A stretch of 64,000 bases of DNA from Candidatus Brachythrix odensensis (GTDB taxonomy: Bacteria; Chloroflexota; Anaerolineae; J036; Brachytrichaceae), in NCBI GenBank assembly GCA_016714465.1, contig JADKDT010000008.1:124001-188000 (forward strand), written 5' to 3'. The notes under the pieces were generated by a model. It did not search any database. It saw only the letters and a list, made by a program, of their open reading frames with translations, and was not told the origin of the DNA. Position numbers and translations under genes: made by a program. Positions 28,212 through 37,143 of the stretch are shown one piece after another (position 1 is the stretch's first letter; the number at the start of each line of letters is the position of its first letter).

Positions 28212-29204
28212 ATGCGCGTCCTCATCATCTACAACGAGCCCCTCCTGCCCAAGGACCACCCTGAGGCCGACTCCGAACACGAGATTCTGTATGTGGCCGA
28301 TGCGATCGGCATGATCCTCAAGGCGGCCGGTTTCGAAGTCGACGCGTTTGGGGTCAACCACCGCCCCGATGCGCTGATCGCCCGGCTGCGGGCCGATCCG
28401 CCCGATGTCGTCTTCAACCTCTTCGAGCACAGCACCGACCATGCGGCGGATGAGGAGTGGGTCGCAGGTATTCTGCAATGGTTGGGCATCCCCTTCACTG
28501 GCAGCCCGTCACAGACCATCGCCGTGGCGCGCAGCAAACACCTCGCCAAGGGCGTGTTGCAGGCGGCCGGGCTGCCCACCCCGCCCTTTCGGGTCATCGA
28601 TCGCCTGCCCGTGGCGCCAAACGCGCTCGGCTGGCCGGTCATTCTCAAGCCGGCCGGAGAGGATTCCAGCATCGGCATCGACCAGGGCAGCGTCGTCGTC
28701 GATGACGCCGCCCTCGTATCGCGGGCCGCCCATATCCTGGAGCATTATGGGCCACCCGTGCTGGTTGAAGGTTTCATCCGGGGCCGCGAGCTGAGTGTCT
28801 CGGTGATCGAAAACCCGGACTTGCGCGCCCTGCCCCCCGTGGAAATCCTTTTCATTGATCCCGATCCGAGCTTCTGGCCGATCCTGAGCTATGGCGGCAA
28901 GTGGAAGCCCGACACACGCGAATATGACGTCACGCCGCCCAAGTACGGCGCTGACGTGGCCGAGCCTTTGGCCACGCAGATCGCCGATCTGGCCAAGCGC
29001 GCCTTCCAGGTGCTGGGCTGCCGCGACTATGCCCGAATCGACTTCCGGGTAAGCGAAGATGGTCAACCCTGGATCATCGAGATCAATCCGAATCCGGACA
29101 TCAGCCCCGAGGCGATGTTGTCCGGGAATTTGAACTCAGGCGGGATCCGGCACAGCGACTATGTTGTCGACCTCACCCGCCGAGCGGCCGCGCGAGGCGG
29201 GTAA
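28212..29204 (+). CDS. ATP-grasp ligase of the D-Ala-D-Ala ligase type
   Basis: 330 residues from ATG 28212. ATP-grasp elements are present: WPVILKPAGEDSSIGIDQGS, VLVEGFIRGRELSVSVIE, YARIDFRVSEDG and WIIEINPNPDISPEA with the metal-binding Glu/Asn pair. The fold and GSPSQTIAVARSKHLAK match the Ddl-like group, but it stands outside a peptidoglycan cluster and lacks the usual Ddl N-terminus, so it may ligate other amino acids or a peptide. ATG 28212 is chosen because the upstream frame runs through the hairpin and TACAAT box. Located between fadA and lutABC. Confidence 0.8.
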   Translation: MRVLIIYNEPLLPKDHPEADSEHEILYVADAIGMILKAAGFEVDAFGVNHRPDALIARLRADPPDVVFNLFEHSTDHAADEEWVAGILQWLGIPFTGSPSQTIAVARSKHLAKGVLQAAGLPTPPFRVIDRLPVAPNALGWPVILKPAGEDSSIGIDQGSVVVDDAALVSRAAHILEHYGPPVLVEGFIRGRELSVSVIENPDLRALPPVEILFIDPDPSFWPILSYGGKWKPDTREYDVTPPKYGADVAEPLATQIADLAKRAFQVLGCRDYARIDFRVSEDGQPWIIEINPNPDISPEAMLSGNLNSGGIRHSDYVVDLTRRAAARGG

Positions 29205-29225
29205 GGTGCGCTGTGTTTCGGAGGC

Positions 29226-29231
29226 GATAAT
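29226..29231 (+). promoter_or_regulatory. -10 box (GATAAT) of lutABC
   Basis: GATAAT, 8 nt, then ATG 29240. Suggests a leaderless lutA mRNA; no -35 match. Confidence 0.45.
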
Positions 29232-29239
29232 TGGAACTG

Positions 29240-30001
29240 ATGAATGCCATTCCCAAACCCCGGCGCGTGGCGCTGTTTATCACCTGCATCATCGACAATT
29301 TCTACCCCGACGTCGGCGATGCGAGCGTTGAACTGATCGAACGCGCGGGCGCCGCGGTGGATTTCCCGCCAGACCAGATGTGCTGCGGCCAGCCAGGTTA
29401 CAACGGCGGCTTCCAAGCCGACGCCCGGGCGGTTGCAGAGCGCTGGCTGGACGCTTTTCGCGATGCCGAGTGCGTCGTCACCCCGTCCGGCTCGTGCGCG
29501 GCCATGGTCCGCCACGAATACCCGGTTCTCTTCAAGGGCACGCCCCGCGAGGCCGAAGCCCTGCGCCTGGCCAAGCGGACCTTCGAACTGTCCGAGTTCC
29601 TGGTGGATGTGATGGGGATGACAGACCCAGGTACCCGCCTGCCCCGCCCCATGCGGGCCGCCATCCACGATAGTTGTCACGGCTTGCGCGAACTTGGGGT
29701 GTCCAGCCAGCCCCGGACGCTTCTCGCCAAGGTTGGCAATCTGTCGCTGGCCGAGCTGCCCGGCCATGACCAATGCTGCGGCTTTGGCGGGCTGTTCGCG
29801 ATCAAGATGAGCGCCATCAGCGGCGCGATGCTGAGCGAGAAGATCGGAGCCATCGATGGCCTGACGGGGGTCGACCTGATCATTGCCGGCGACGCATCAT
29901 GCCTGATGCACATGAATGGCGGGCTCAGCCGGCGCGGTTCAAAACGGCGCGTTATACATCTGGCCGAAGCGCTGACCGGCCGGATCGCGGCGCAACCATG
30001 A
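29240..30001 (+). CDS. lutA: LutA/LldE lactate oxidation iron-sulfur protein (CCG domains)
   Basis: 253 residues with two cysteine-rich CCG domains (DQMCCGQPGYNGGF and HDQCCGFGGLFAIK), each with its upstream Cys (FITCIIDNFYP; HDSCHGLRELG). Part of the LutABC complex, which oxidises L-lactate to pyruvate and sends electrons to quinone. ATG 29240 is preferred to TTG 29231, which overlaps the -10. It overlaps lutB by ATGA at 29998. No frame break. Confidence 0.95.
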   Translation: MNAIPKPRRVALFITCIIDNFYPDVGDASVELIERAGAAVDFPPDQMCCGQPGYNGGFQADARAVAERWLDAFRDAECVVTPSGSCAAMVRHEYPVLFKGTPREAEALRLAKRTFELSEFLVDVMGMTDPGTRLPRPMRAAIHDSCHGLRELGVSSQPRTLLAKVGNLSLAELPGHDQCCGFGGLFAIKMSAISGAMLSEKIGAIDGLTGVDLIIAGDASCLMHMNGGLSRRGSKRRVIHLAEALTGRIAAQP

Positions 30002-31413
30002 GCACGCCCGTCAAACACGCCTTCTCCAACGCCGCCTTTGTTGCGCTCAAGGACGTCCAGCTCCAAACCGCCCTCGATCGCGGGATGACCCGGGCCGTCA
30101 ATGGCCGGGTGGCGGCCATGAGCGAGACGAGCAATGCGCCCGCCCTGCGCCAGCAGGCCCGGCGAGCCCGGCTCGACGCTTTGGCCCGTCTGCCCGAGCT
30201 GCTTGAACAATTCGAGACGGCGGTGATCGCCAACGGCGGACATGTGCTGTGGGCGGAGGATGCCGCCGAGGCAAACGCCCTGCTCGTCGACCTGTGCAAA
30301 CGCGAGAACGTCACCCGGATCACCAAAGGCAAGAGCATGGTCTCCGAGGAGGCCGGGGTCAATCACGCTCTGGAGCAGGCCGGCATCGAGGTGGTCGAGA
30401 GCGACCTCGGCGAGTACATCCTGCAGCTCGCCGGCGAGCCACCCAGTCACATCGTGTTTCCGGTCGTCCACAAGACGCGCCAACAAGTGGCGACGGTTCT
30501 GCAAAGCACGCTGAACATGCCGCCGACCGACGATCCCGAGATGATGACCCGCTTCGTCCGCGGCGTCATGCGCGAGAAGTTCCTGGCCTCCGAGCTCGGG
30601 ATCAGCGGGGCCAACTTCGCTGTGGCCGAAACCGGCGCCATCGTGACCTGCGAGAACGAGGGCAACAACCGGCTTTCAACGACGATGCCGCGGATTCAGC
30701 TGGCCATCGTCGGGATCGAGAAGATCCTGGCCACGATGGAGGACCTGGGCACACTGATGCAGCTGCTGCCGCGCAGCGCCACCGGCCAACGGATCACGGT
30801 CTACAACAACATCATGACCGGGCCGCGCAAGCCCGGCGAGAAGGACGGCCCCGAGGCGTTCTACGTGCTGCTGCTCGACAACGGGCGCTCGCGGATCCTG
30901 GCCAGCGAATACGCCGAGAGCCTGGCCTGCATCCGCTGCGGCGCGTGCATGAACATCTGCCCGGTCTATCAGAACGTGGGCGGGCATGCCTATGGCGCGG
31001 TCTACCCCGGCCCGATCGGCTCGATCGTGACGCCTCTGCTGAATGGTTTGTCCACCGCGCCCGAGCTGCCCCAGGCGAGCAGCCTGTGCGGCGCGTGCCA
31101 GGCCGCCTGCCCGGTCGACATCGCCATCCCGGCCATGCTGCTCAAACTACGGCGCGATTTGAATGACACGAAGCAAACCGGCGCCATTTGGCGGATCGGG
31201 ATGCGGATCTGGCGGATCGGGATGCGCTCAAAGGCGCTGTACGATATTGGCACTGCGGCCGGGCGCATCACCACCCGCCTGCTTGGCGGAGAATCAGGCG
31301 TGTTGCGCCGGCTTCCACCCCCGCTCAACGGCTGGACTGACAGCCGCGACTTTCCCGCGCTCAGCCGCGAGCGCTTCCGCGACCGGCTGGCCCGCAGGAG
31401 CAAGACCCCATGA
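29998..31413 (+). CDS. lutB: LutB/LldF lactate oxidation iron-sulfur protein
   Basis: 471 residues. The N-terminal two thirds is the LUD fold (RITKGKSMVSEEAGVNHALE, NFAVAETGAIVTCENEGN), followed by two 4Fe-4S motifs (CIRCGACMNICPVYQ and CGACQAACPVDI). A C-terminal tail contains a duplicated IWRIGMR. Start ATG 29998 overlaps the lutA stop, and the stop overlaps lutC (ATGA), so translation is coupled. Electron-transfer subunit of the lactate complex. Confidence 0.95.
   Translation: MSTPVKHAFSNAAFVALKDVQLQTALDRGMTRAVNGRVAAMSETSNAPALRQQARRARLDALARLPELLEQFETAVIANGGHVLWAEDAAEANALLVDLCKRENVTRITKGKSMVSEEAGVNHALEQAGIEVVESDLGEYILQLAGEPPSHIVFPVVHKTRQQVATVLQSTLNMPPTDDPEMMTRFVRGVMREKFLASELGISGANFAVAETGAIVTCENEGNNRLSTTMPRIQLAIVGIEKILATMEDLGTLMQLLPRSATGQRITVYNNIMTGPRKPGEKDGPEAFYVLLLDNGRSRILASEYAESLACIRCGACMNICPVYQNVGGHAYGAVYPGPIGSIVTPLLNGLSTAPELPQASSLCGACQAACPVDIAIPAMLLKLRRDLNDTKQTGAIWRIGMRIWRIGMRSKALYDIGTAAGRITTRLLGGESGVLRRLPPPLNGWTDSRDFPALSRERFRDRLARRSKTP
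31189..31228 (+). repeat. 21-bp tandem duplication inside lutB
   Basis: TGGCGGATCGGGATGCG occurs twice, 21 bp apart, coding for WRIGMRI then WRIGMRS. In frame, so harmless to the reading frame. Confidence 0.85.
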
Positions 31414-32069
31414 GCACCCGCGACGCCATCCTGAACCGCCTGCGCAAAACGGTCGCAAACGGGCCACCGGCTGCGCTGCCCGCGGCGGCCCCGCGTGTGG
31501 CCGTCACGCGCGTCAACGACAGCTCCCGGCCGGCCCTGCGCGCCCGCTTCGCCGCGGAACTGGAGCGCGTGCGCGGACAGCTTCACCCAGCCGCCGGCGA
31601 GTCCGAAGCGCGAGACACCCTCGCGGCCATTCTGCGCGCGCGCGCGGCAACCCGCATCACGGCCTGGGATGACGTGCCGTTAACGGGCTGGGCCGATACA
31701 TGCACGGCGCTGCGCGTGACCCGGGTCGGCGATGACCGGGCCGAGGCAGCGACAGCCGATATCGGGCTCACCGGCTGCGACGCAGTAATCGCCGCCACGG
31801 GCACGCTGGTCCTCGAAGGCGGGCCGGGGCGCTCGCGTCTGGCCTCGCTGCTTCCAGCGGTCCATATCGTCATTGCGCGAGAGTGTCAGCTCGTCCCGCA
31901 GCTCGAGGACTATCTCGAGCGCAAGCGTGTTGACGGCAACGCGGCCTATCGCCGCAGCAGCGCGGTCACGCTGATCACCGGCCCGAGCCGAACGGCCGAC
32001 ATCGAGATGCAGATCGTCTACGGCGCGCATGGGCCGCTGGAATTGCATGTCATCCTGATCGCCGAATGA
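31410..32069 (+). CDS. lutC: LutC/LldG lactate utilisation protein
   Basis: 219 residues, LUD-domain subunit. Starts MSTRDAILNRLRKTVANG like family members, has GLTGCDAVIAATGTLVLEGG and GRSRLASLLPAVHIVIARE, and ends TLITGPSRTADIEMQIVYGA plus HGPLELHVILI, the diagnostic LutC C-terminus. Translationally coupled to lutB. A perfect hairpin follows and separates it from convergent xer. Confidence 0.95.
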   Translation: MSTRDAILNRLRKTVANGPPAALPAAAPRVAVTRVNDSSRPALRARFAAELERVRGQLHPAAGESEARDTLAAILRARAATRITAWDDVPLTGWADTCTALRVTRVGDDRAEAATADIGLTGCDAVIAATGTLVLEGGPGRSRLASLLPAVHIVIARECQLVPQLEDYLERKRVDGNAAYRRSSAVTLITGPSRTADIEMQIVYGAHGPLELHVILIAE

Positions 32070-32105
32070 ACACCGTCCTGGACTACGGACACGCCGCCGC
32101 TTCTG

Positions 32106-32167
32106 TTTCCGAAATCGATAGACCCCGCCCCGGCGTACGCCGGGGCGGGGTCTATCAATTTCGGAAA
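32106..32167. terminator. Perfect 30-bp hairpin between convergent lutC and xer genes
   Basis: TTTCCGAAATCGATAGACCC pairs through to ATTTCGGAAA with a CCCCGGCG-TA-CGCCGGGG apex. A convergent setting favours a bidirectional transcript end, though T runs are short. Confidence 0.75.
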
Positions 32168-32171
32168 ATAC

Positions 32172-33062
32172 CTACGAAGCAGCAGGCGGCGAGGGAATCA
32201 CGGCCACGGCCCGATTGCTGCGATAGGCCTGCGTGGTCGAGATGTTGGCGTGCCCAAACCACTCCTGCACGCGCCGGGCATCCACGCCTTCGTCGAGCAT
32301 ATGCGCCGCGCGCGAGTGGCGCAGGGTGTGCGGCGTGACGTCTCCCTCGAGGCCAGCGGCCCGGGCATGATGGCGGGTCATCAGCCACACCGCCTGACGG
32401 GTCAGGGCCGCGCCGGACGGATTGAGAAACACCGCATCTGTCGGAGTATTGCCAAGGAACTCAGACCGGCCGCCGGCAAGATAGGCGCGAATGGCGGCAA
32501 CCGCCCTCTGGGTGATGGGCGCGACGCGCTGCCGGCCCGCCCGGCCCACACAGCGGGCTTCCCCGCGTTCGAGGTCCAGGTCGCTCATCTTCAGCGCGAT
32601 TGCCTCCGATACCCGCATCCCCGTGGAATACAGGAACTCCAGCAAGGCGCGGTCACGCGCTGCGCGCGGCGGTGAGACGCTTGTCGGCGCGTCAATCAGT
32701 CGGACCGTCTCATCCTGAGACAGGGTTCGGGGTGCTTTGCGCTCGATGCGCGGCGCGCGCATGTCGGTTGCCGGATTGAGGGTCGCTATGCCGCGCTTGT
32801 GCATCCAGGCGAAGAGCGTTTTCAGCGCCGCGATTTTTCGGGCGACCGTCGCGCTGGAATACCCGCTCCGGATTTGAGCAACGTAGGCCGAAATGTGCTC
32901 CTGCGTGATCGATGACCACTGCGCCTCAGAATCCAGGGTGGCCTCCAGATGGTGGCAAAACTGGCTGAGGTCGTTGCGATACGCGAGGACGGTGTTTTCC
33001 GCCGATTTCCGTTCCGTGCGCAGCGCAGAGAGGAACTCATCGACGGTGGTGTACCAGTTCAT
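32172..33062 (-). CDS. Tyrosine recombinase of the XerC/XerD type
   Basis: 296 residues: N-terminal SAM-like core-binding domain (VDEFLSALRTERKSAENTVL) and a C-terminal catalytic domain. Active-site residues are Arg in YSTGMRVSEAIAL, His and Arg in TPHTLRHSRAAHML, His in WFGHANISTTQAY and the nucleophile Tyr in the same motif. The beta-hairpin Lys of the GKGNKER loop of XerD reads Arg here (VGRAGRQRV). ATG 33062 is used; TTG 33077 is an alternative. It could be a chromosome dimer resolvase or an integrase; no dif site or cassette was seen nearby. Confidence 0.87.
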   Translation of the reverse strand: MNWYTTVDEFLSALRTERKSAENTVLAYRNDLSQFCHHLEATLDSEAQWSSITQEHISAYVAQIRSGYSSATVARKIAALKTLFAWMHKRGIATLNPATDMRAPRIERKAPRTLSQDETVRLIDAPTSVSPPRAARDRALLEFLYSTGMRVSEAIALKMSDLDLERGEARCVGRAGRQRVAPITQRAVAAIRAYLAGGRSEFLGNTPTDAVFLNPSGAALTRQAVWLMTRHHARAAGLEGDVTPHTLRHSRAAHMLDEGVDARRVQEWFGHANISTTQAYRSNRAVAVIPSPPAAS

Positions 33063-33076
33063 AACTAACAATTGCA

Positions 33077-33082
33077 ATTATA
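33077..33082 (-). promoter_or_regulatory. -10 box (TATAAT) of xer, overlapping the serA promoter
   Basis: Perfect minus-strand TATAAT 14 nt before ATG 33062. It lies 6 bp from the plus-strand serA -10 box, so the two polymerases cannot both bind. Confidence 0.55.
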
Positions 33083-33088
33083 CGTCGA

Positions 33089-33094
33089 TATAAT
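33089..33094 (+). promoter_or_regulatory. -10 box (TATAAT) of serA
   Basis: Perfect TATAAT, 9 nt before ATG 33104. A weak -35 (TAACAA) lies 17 bp upstream. Confidence 0.6.
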
Positions 33095-33103
33095 CCACTC
33101 GTT

Positions 33104-34712
33104 ATGCCAACCTTCAGAATCCTGATTCCCGAAGACCTGTCGGCTGCCGGACTTGAACTGCTGTCCGCCGACCCCGCGGTCACGGTGAATATCCACAAAA
33201 AGTTGCCGCGGGCCGAGCTGCTCGCTCAAATCGCCGACTACGATGCCCTGATCGTGCGCAGTGAAACCAAAGTTGACGCCGAGGTGATCGAGGCGGGCAA
33301 GAAACTGAAGGTCATCGGCCGAGCCGGGATCGGGGGTGGACACCATCGAGGTGGAGGCCGCCACCCGGCGTGGCATCATCGTCATGAACACACCCCAGGC
33401 CAATACGACTGCGACAGCCGAGCACACTCTGGCGATGATGCTGGCGATGGCCCGGAACATCCCGCAGGCCGACGCATCGCTGCATCGACTCGAATGGACG
33501 CGCTCCAAATTCATGGGGGTCCAGTTGCAGGGCAAAACCCTGGGTGTGGTCGGCCTGGGAAGGGTCGGCACACAGGTCGCGCGCCGGGCCCAGGCCTTTG
33601 GGATGGAGGTCGTCGCCTACGATCCGTATGTCAGCGAGGAAATGGCCCGGGCCAACAAGATCACCCTGATGGAATTGGATGAAGTCCTTAGCCAGAGCGA
33701 CTTTGTGACTTTGCACTCGTCCCTGACCGCGGGCAGCCGTGGCCTGCTGAACGCCGAGAAGATCGCCCGGATGAAACCCACCGCGCGGGTGATCAATGTC
33801 GCCCGCGGCGCATTGATCGATGCAGACGCGCTCTATACGGCGCTGACGACCGGCCAACTGGCCGGCGCGGCGCTTGACGTGTTTGAAGACGAGCCGCCCG
33901 GCGATCACCCCCTGCTCAAACTGCCCAACGTTGTCGTCACGCCGCATCTGGGCGCCAGCACGGTTGAGGCGCAGCGGGACGTGTCGATGCAGATGGCCGA
34001 ACAGATACTGGACTGCCTGCATGATCGGGATGTGCGCAATGCGGTGAATTTTCCGCCGATCGATCCGCTGGCCCTGCCGGTCGTGCGCCCGTATCTGCGC
34101 CTGGCCGAAAAACTCGGGGCGCTGCACGCCGGCCTGCTCGAAGGACGCCTGTCGCGAGTCGAGGTTGAATACCGCGGCTCCGACATCAGCCCGCACGCCA
34201 AACCACTGACCGTCGCGCTGCTGCGCGGGCTTCTCGCGCCCGTCCTCGGCGTGGAACGGGTGAATTACGTCAACGCGCCGATCATCGCCGGCGAGCGCGG
34301 AATCATCGTTTCGCAGGCCATGAACCTGGTGAGCTCGGACTACACCAACATGATCTCGTGCCGGGTGACGGCATTGAGCGACGAAAACGGCGAGGAGACC
34401 CGCGTTATTGCCGGCGTGCTGTTCGGCGGCCACCAGCCGCGGATTGTGCAGATCGATGGCTTTCGGATTGACGCAGTTCCCGACGGGCAGTTGTTGATCG
34501 TGTCGTCGCGCGACGTTCCGGGCGTTATCGGCCGGATCGGGACGATTCTGGGCGCGAACTACGTCAACATCGGCGAGTACCGCCTTGGACGCACCCACGC
34601 CGGCGATCGGGCCATGTCGGTGGTCAACCTCGACGGGGTGGTGCCTGAGTATGTGCTGAAAGCGTTGCGCGACCTGCCCGAGGTGATCTCGGTGCGGCAG
34701 ATGAGCCTGTAG
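33104..34712 (+). CDS. serA: D-3-phosphoglycerate dehydrogenase with ASB and ACT domains, one frame break
   Basis: First step of serine biosynthesis: NAD-dependent oxidation of 3-phosphoglycerate. About 535 residues. Substrate domain from the start; an extra G near 33335 (ATCGGGGGTGG) breaks IGRAGIG / VDTIEVEAATRRG. The NAD motif is GVVGLGRVGTQVARRAQAFG; the catalytic region has LLNVARGALID-like VINVARGALIDADAL, and the His lies in VVTPHLGAST. The C-terminus has the ASB domain and an ACT domain (LIVSSRDVPGVIGRIGTILG), so serine feedback control is likely. hisC follows after 7 nt. Confidence 0.95.
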
Positions 34713-34719
34713 GCAAGCG

Positions 34720-35831
34720 ATGGATGCAGAACGTTTCGTGGCGGACCGGGTGCGCCGAATGTCGGCCTATGCGCCCATCACCCCCGTCGAAACCATCGCC
34801 CGCCGCATCGGCGCGACGGCGGAAAGCATCGTCAAGCTGGATGCGAACGAGAATCCCTACGGTCCAAGCCCGCGCGCAATCGCCGCCCTGGCCCGCCTGA
34901 GTGATGCGCATCGTTACCCGGATCCGGATCAAATCCGGCTGCGTGAGGCGATCGCCGGTTTTTCCCGGGCTTCCAGCCGAGAATCTGATCTGCGGGCGGG
35001 CGCCGATGAACTCCTCCAGCTTGTGGGAATGGCCTTCGTCGAGCCCCGGGGATGGGCTGATTGATCTGCCGCCGACGTTCGGGATGTATCGCTGGGTGGC
35101 CGACATCACCGGCGCGGAATACATTCCGGTGCGGCGTGACGCCGCGTTCCGCCTGGATCGGGCCGCGATCGCGCGGGCGGTGGCGGCCCATCCGCGGGCC
35201 AAGCTCATGTTCGTCACCCACCCCAACAATCCCGATGGCGCCCTGGCCGATGAGGGCGATTTGCGCGCGCTGGCCGAAATCCTCGTCATCGACGAAGCGT
35301 ATATTGATTTCGCGGCGCGCCCCAAGCCTCGGCCATTGGGCCCTCGAGCGGCAAACGTCATTGTGTTGCGCACGTTCAGCAAGTTGGCCGGCCTGGCCGG
35401 GATGCGGGCGGGATATGGGGTCTTCCACGCCTCCATTGCCGCTCACCTGTGGAAACTCAAGCAGCCGTATACCCCGACGGCGGCCACGTCGGCGGCGCTG
35501 ATCGCCGCGCTGGATGATCCAGGTCATCTTCAGGACGCCCGCGCGCGGATCGTGGCGGAGCGCGAACGGCTGCGCGCCGCGCTGGCCGGCCTCGGCTGGC
35601 TGGCACCCTATCCGTCCGAGGCCAACTTCCTGCTATGCCGGATTTCAGCCTGGGACGCACCGGTCGCAGGCGTTAGCGCCGGTCGGGCGCTGCGCGATGC
35701 GCTCGGAAGCACAGGGCGTCATGGTCCGTTACTTTGATCGGGAGGGCCTGCGCGACTGCATCCGGATCAGCGTTGGCCGGCCCCAGGACACCGACGCGCT
35801 GGTGGGCGCTCTCAGGCGCATCGCCGGTTAG
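34720..35831 (+). CDS. hisC: Histidinol-phosphate aminotransferase, four frame breaks
   Basis: Class I/II PLP aminotransferase for histidine synthesis. Start MDAERFVADRVRRMSAYAP, then KLDANENPYGPSP (HisC signature), GADELLQLVGMAF, FVTHPNNPDGA, VIDEAYIDFA, PLP lysine in LRTFSKLAGLAGMRAGY, and YFDREGLRDCIRISVGRPQD at the end. These pieces lie in shifting frames, with single-base breaks near 34963 (+T), 35004 (-G), 35047 (+C) and 35705 (+C). The motif order is complete, so I treat it as one functional gene with errors. Between serA and hisB. Confidence 0.88.
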
Positions 35832-35844
35832 GCATCAACGCAAA

Positions 35845-35905
35845 ATGATTTGGCGAGATCACTCTCACCGCGCTTCGCGCGGTGAGAGTGATCTCGCCAA
35901 ATCAT
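35845..35905. repeat. Perfect 29-bp stem hairpin between hisC and hisB
   Basis: ATGATTTGGCGAGATCACTC pairs perfectly to its complement with a CACCGCGC-TTC-GCGCGGTG apex. GCGAGATC subfamily. It lies 14 nt after the hisC stop inside the his cluster. Confidence 0.85.
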
Positions 35906-35932
35906 CTCGTTCGTCTGAGGGAGAATTGAGCA

Positions 35933-36523
35933 ATGAGCCGAATTGCGAAGATCCACCGCGCGACGCGTGAAACCGAAGTGCTGATCGACCTGGAACTGGA
36001 CGGGACCGGGCAGGCTGACATCCAAACCGGCCTCGGCTTCTACGATCATTTGCTCCACCACGTCGCCCATCACGGGCTGTTCGATCTGCGCATTCGGGCG
36101 ACCGGCGACCTGCATATCGATGAACACCATACGGTGGAGGATGTCGCCATTTCGCTCGGCCAGGCCCTTGACACAGCGCTGGGTGACCGGTCTGGGATCG
36201 CCCGGATGGGCGACGCGTTCGTGCCCATGGACGAGGCCCTCGCCCATGTCGTCGTCGATTTGAGTGGGCGGGCCTATGCCGTCTTCGAGGGCGCATTCGG
36301 GACGCCCCGGGTCGGCCAGCTTGCGACGAGCCTGGTCCCGCACGCGCTCGAGAGCCTGGCCACGCATGCCCGGATGAATCTGCACACCCGGGTGCTATAT
36401 GGGCGGGACGATCATCACAAGGCCGAGGCAGTCTTCAAGGCGCTCGGGCGGGCTCTTGACGTCGCCACCCGGCTCGACCCGCGCCGGACGGGCGTGCCTT
36501 CCACCAAGGGCACACTGGCATGA
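35933..36523 (+). CDS. hisB: Imidazoleglycerol-phosphate dehydratase
   Basis: 196 residues, monofunctional HisB. Metal-binding histidine motifs: LGFYDHLLHHVAHHG, IDEHHTVEDVAISLG and RDDHHKAEAVFKALGRAL. GAGGGAGAAT precedes ATG 35933. Overlaps hisH by ATGA. Dehydrates imidazoleglycerol phosphate to imidazoleacetol phosphate, the substrate of HisC. Confidence 0.97.
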   Translation: MSRIAKIHRATRETEVLIDLELDGTGQADIQTGLGFYDHLLHHVAHHGLFDLRIRATGDLHIDEHHTVEDVAISLGQALDTALGDRSGIARMGDAFVPMDEALAHVVVDLSGRAYAVFEGAFGTPRVGQLATSLVPHALESLATHARMNLHTRVLYGRDDHHKAEAVFKALGRALDVATRLDPRRTGVPSTKGTLA

Positions 36524-37143
36524 TCGCCGTCATTGACTATGGCGCGGGAAATCTGCGCAACGTGTGCAAGGCCCTGGACCGGGTGGGGGCGAATCCAACG
36601 CTCACCGCCGACCCGCGAGAGATCAAACGGGCGGACAAGGTGGTGCTGCCCGGGGTCGGCGCGTTCGCCGACTGCATGATGGGCCTGCGACAGAGGGGCC
36701 TGGTCGAACCGTGTCTCGAAGCCGCCCATTCTGGCCGTCCCTTTCTTGGCATCTGCGTTGGCATGCAATTGCTCTTCGATGTTGGCGAAGAGATGGGTGA
36801 GTGGCCCGGCCTGGGCCTGATCCCCGGCCGGGTCGGACGTTTTGATTTCTCCGAGATTCAAGGCGCGGCGCGCCTTCCGATCCCTCATATCGGCTGGAAT
36901 CACGTGCTATTGGATCAGCCTGAACACCCGCTCGTCGCGGGCGTGTCGGCGACCGGCTACGCCTATTTTGTGCATTCGTATCACGCGCGGGGCCTGCCCG
37001 CCGCAAACATCGTCGCCAGCGCCGACTACGGGTACCCATTTCCGGCGGTCGTGGCCCAAAACAACGTGTTCGGCATCCAGTTCCATCCGGAGAAGAGCCA
37101 GGCGGTCGGCCTGCAGATGCTCCGCAACTTTGTGACGCTATGA
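36520..37143 (+). CDS. hisH: Imidazole glycerol phosphate synthase glutaminase subunit
   Basis: 207 residues, class I glutamine amidotransferase. Catalytic Cys in RPFLGICVGMQLLFD, His and Glu in FGIQFHPEKSQAVGLQ, oxyanion region VVLPGVGAF. Supplies ammonia to HisF. Overlaps hisB and hisA by 4 nt each, so coupled translation is likely. Confidence 0.97.
   Translation: MIAVIDYGAGNLRNVCKALDRVGANPTLTADPREIKRADKVVLPGVGAFADCMMGLRQRGLVEPCLEAAHSGRPFLGICVGMQLLFDVGEEMGEWPGLGLIPGRVGRFDFSEIQGAARLPIPHIGWNHVLLDQPEHPLVAGVSATGYAYFVHSYHARGLPAANIVASADYGYPFPAVVAQNNVFGIQFHPEKSQAVGLQMLRNFVTL

Noticed and set aside
32100..33100. dif site or integron next to the Xer gene
   Set aside because: No 28-bp dif-like palindrome with an XerC/XerD arm layout and no cassette genes were seen nearby.
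34720..35831. hisC as a decayed pseudogene
   Set aside because: All catalytic motifs are intact and restored by four single-base corrections. The neighbouring his genes are intact, so errors are more likely than decay.
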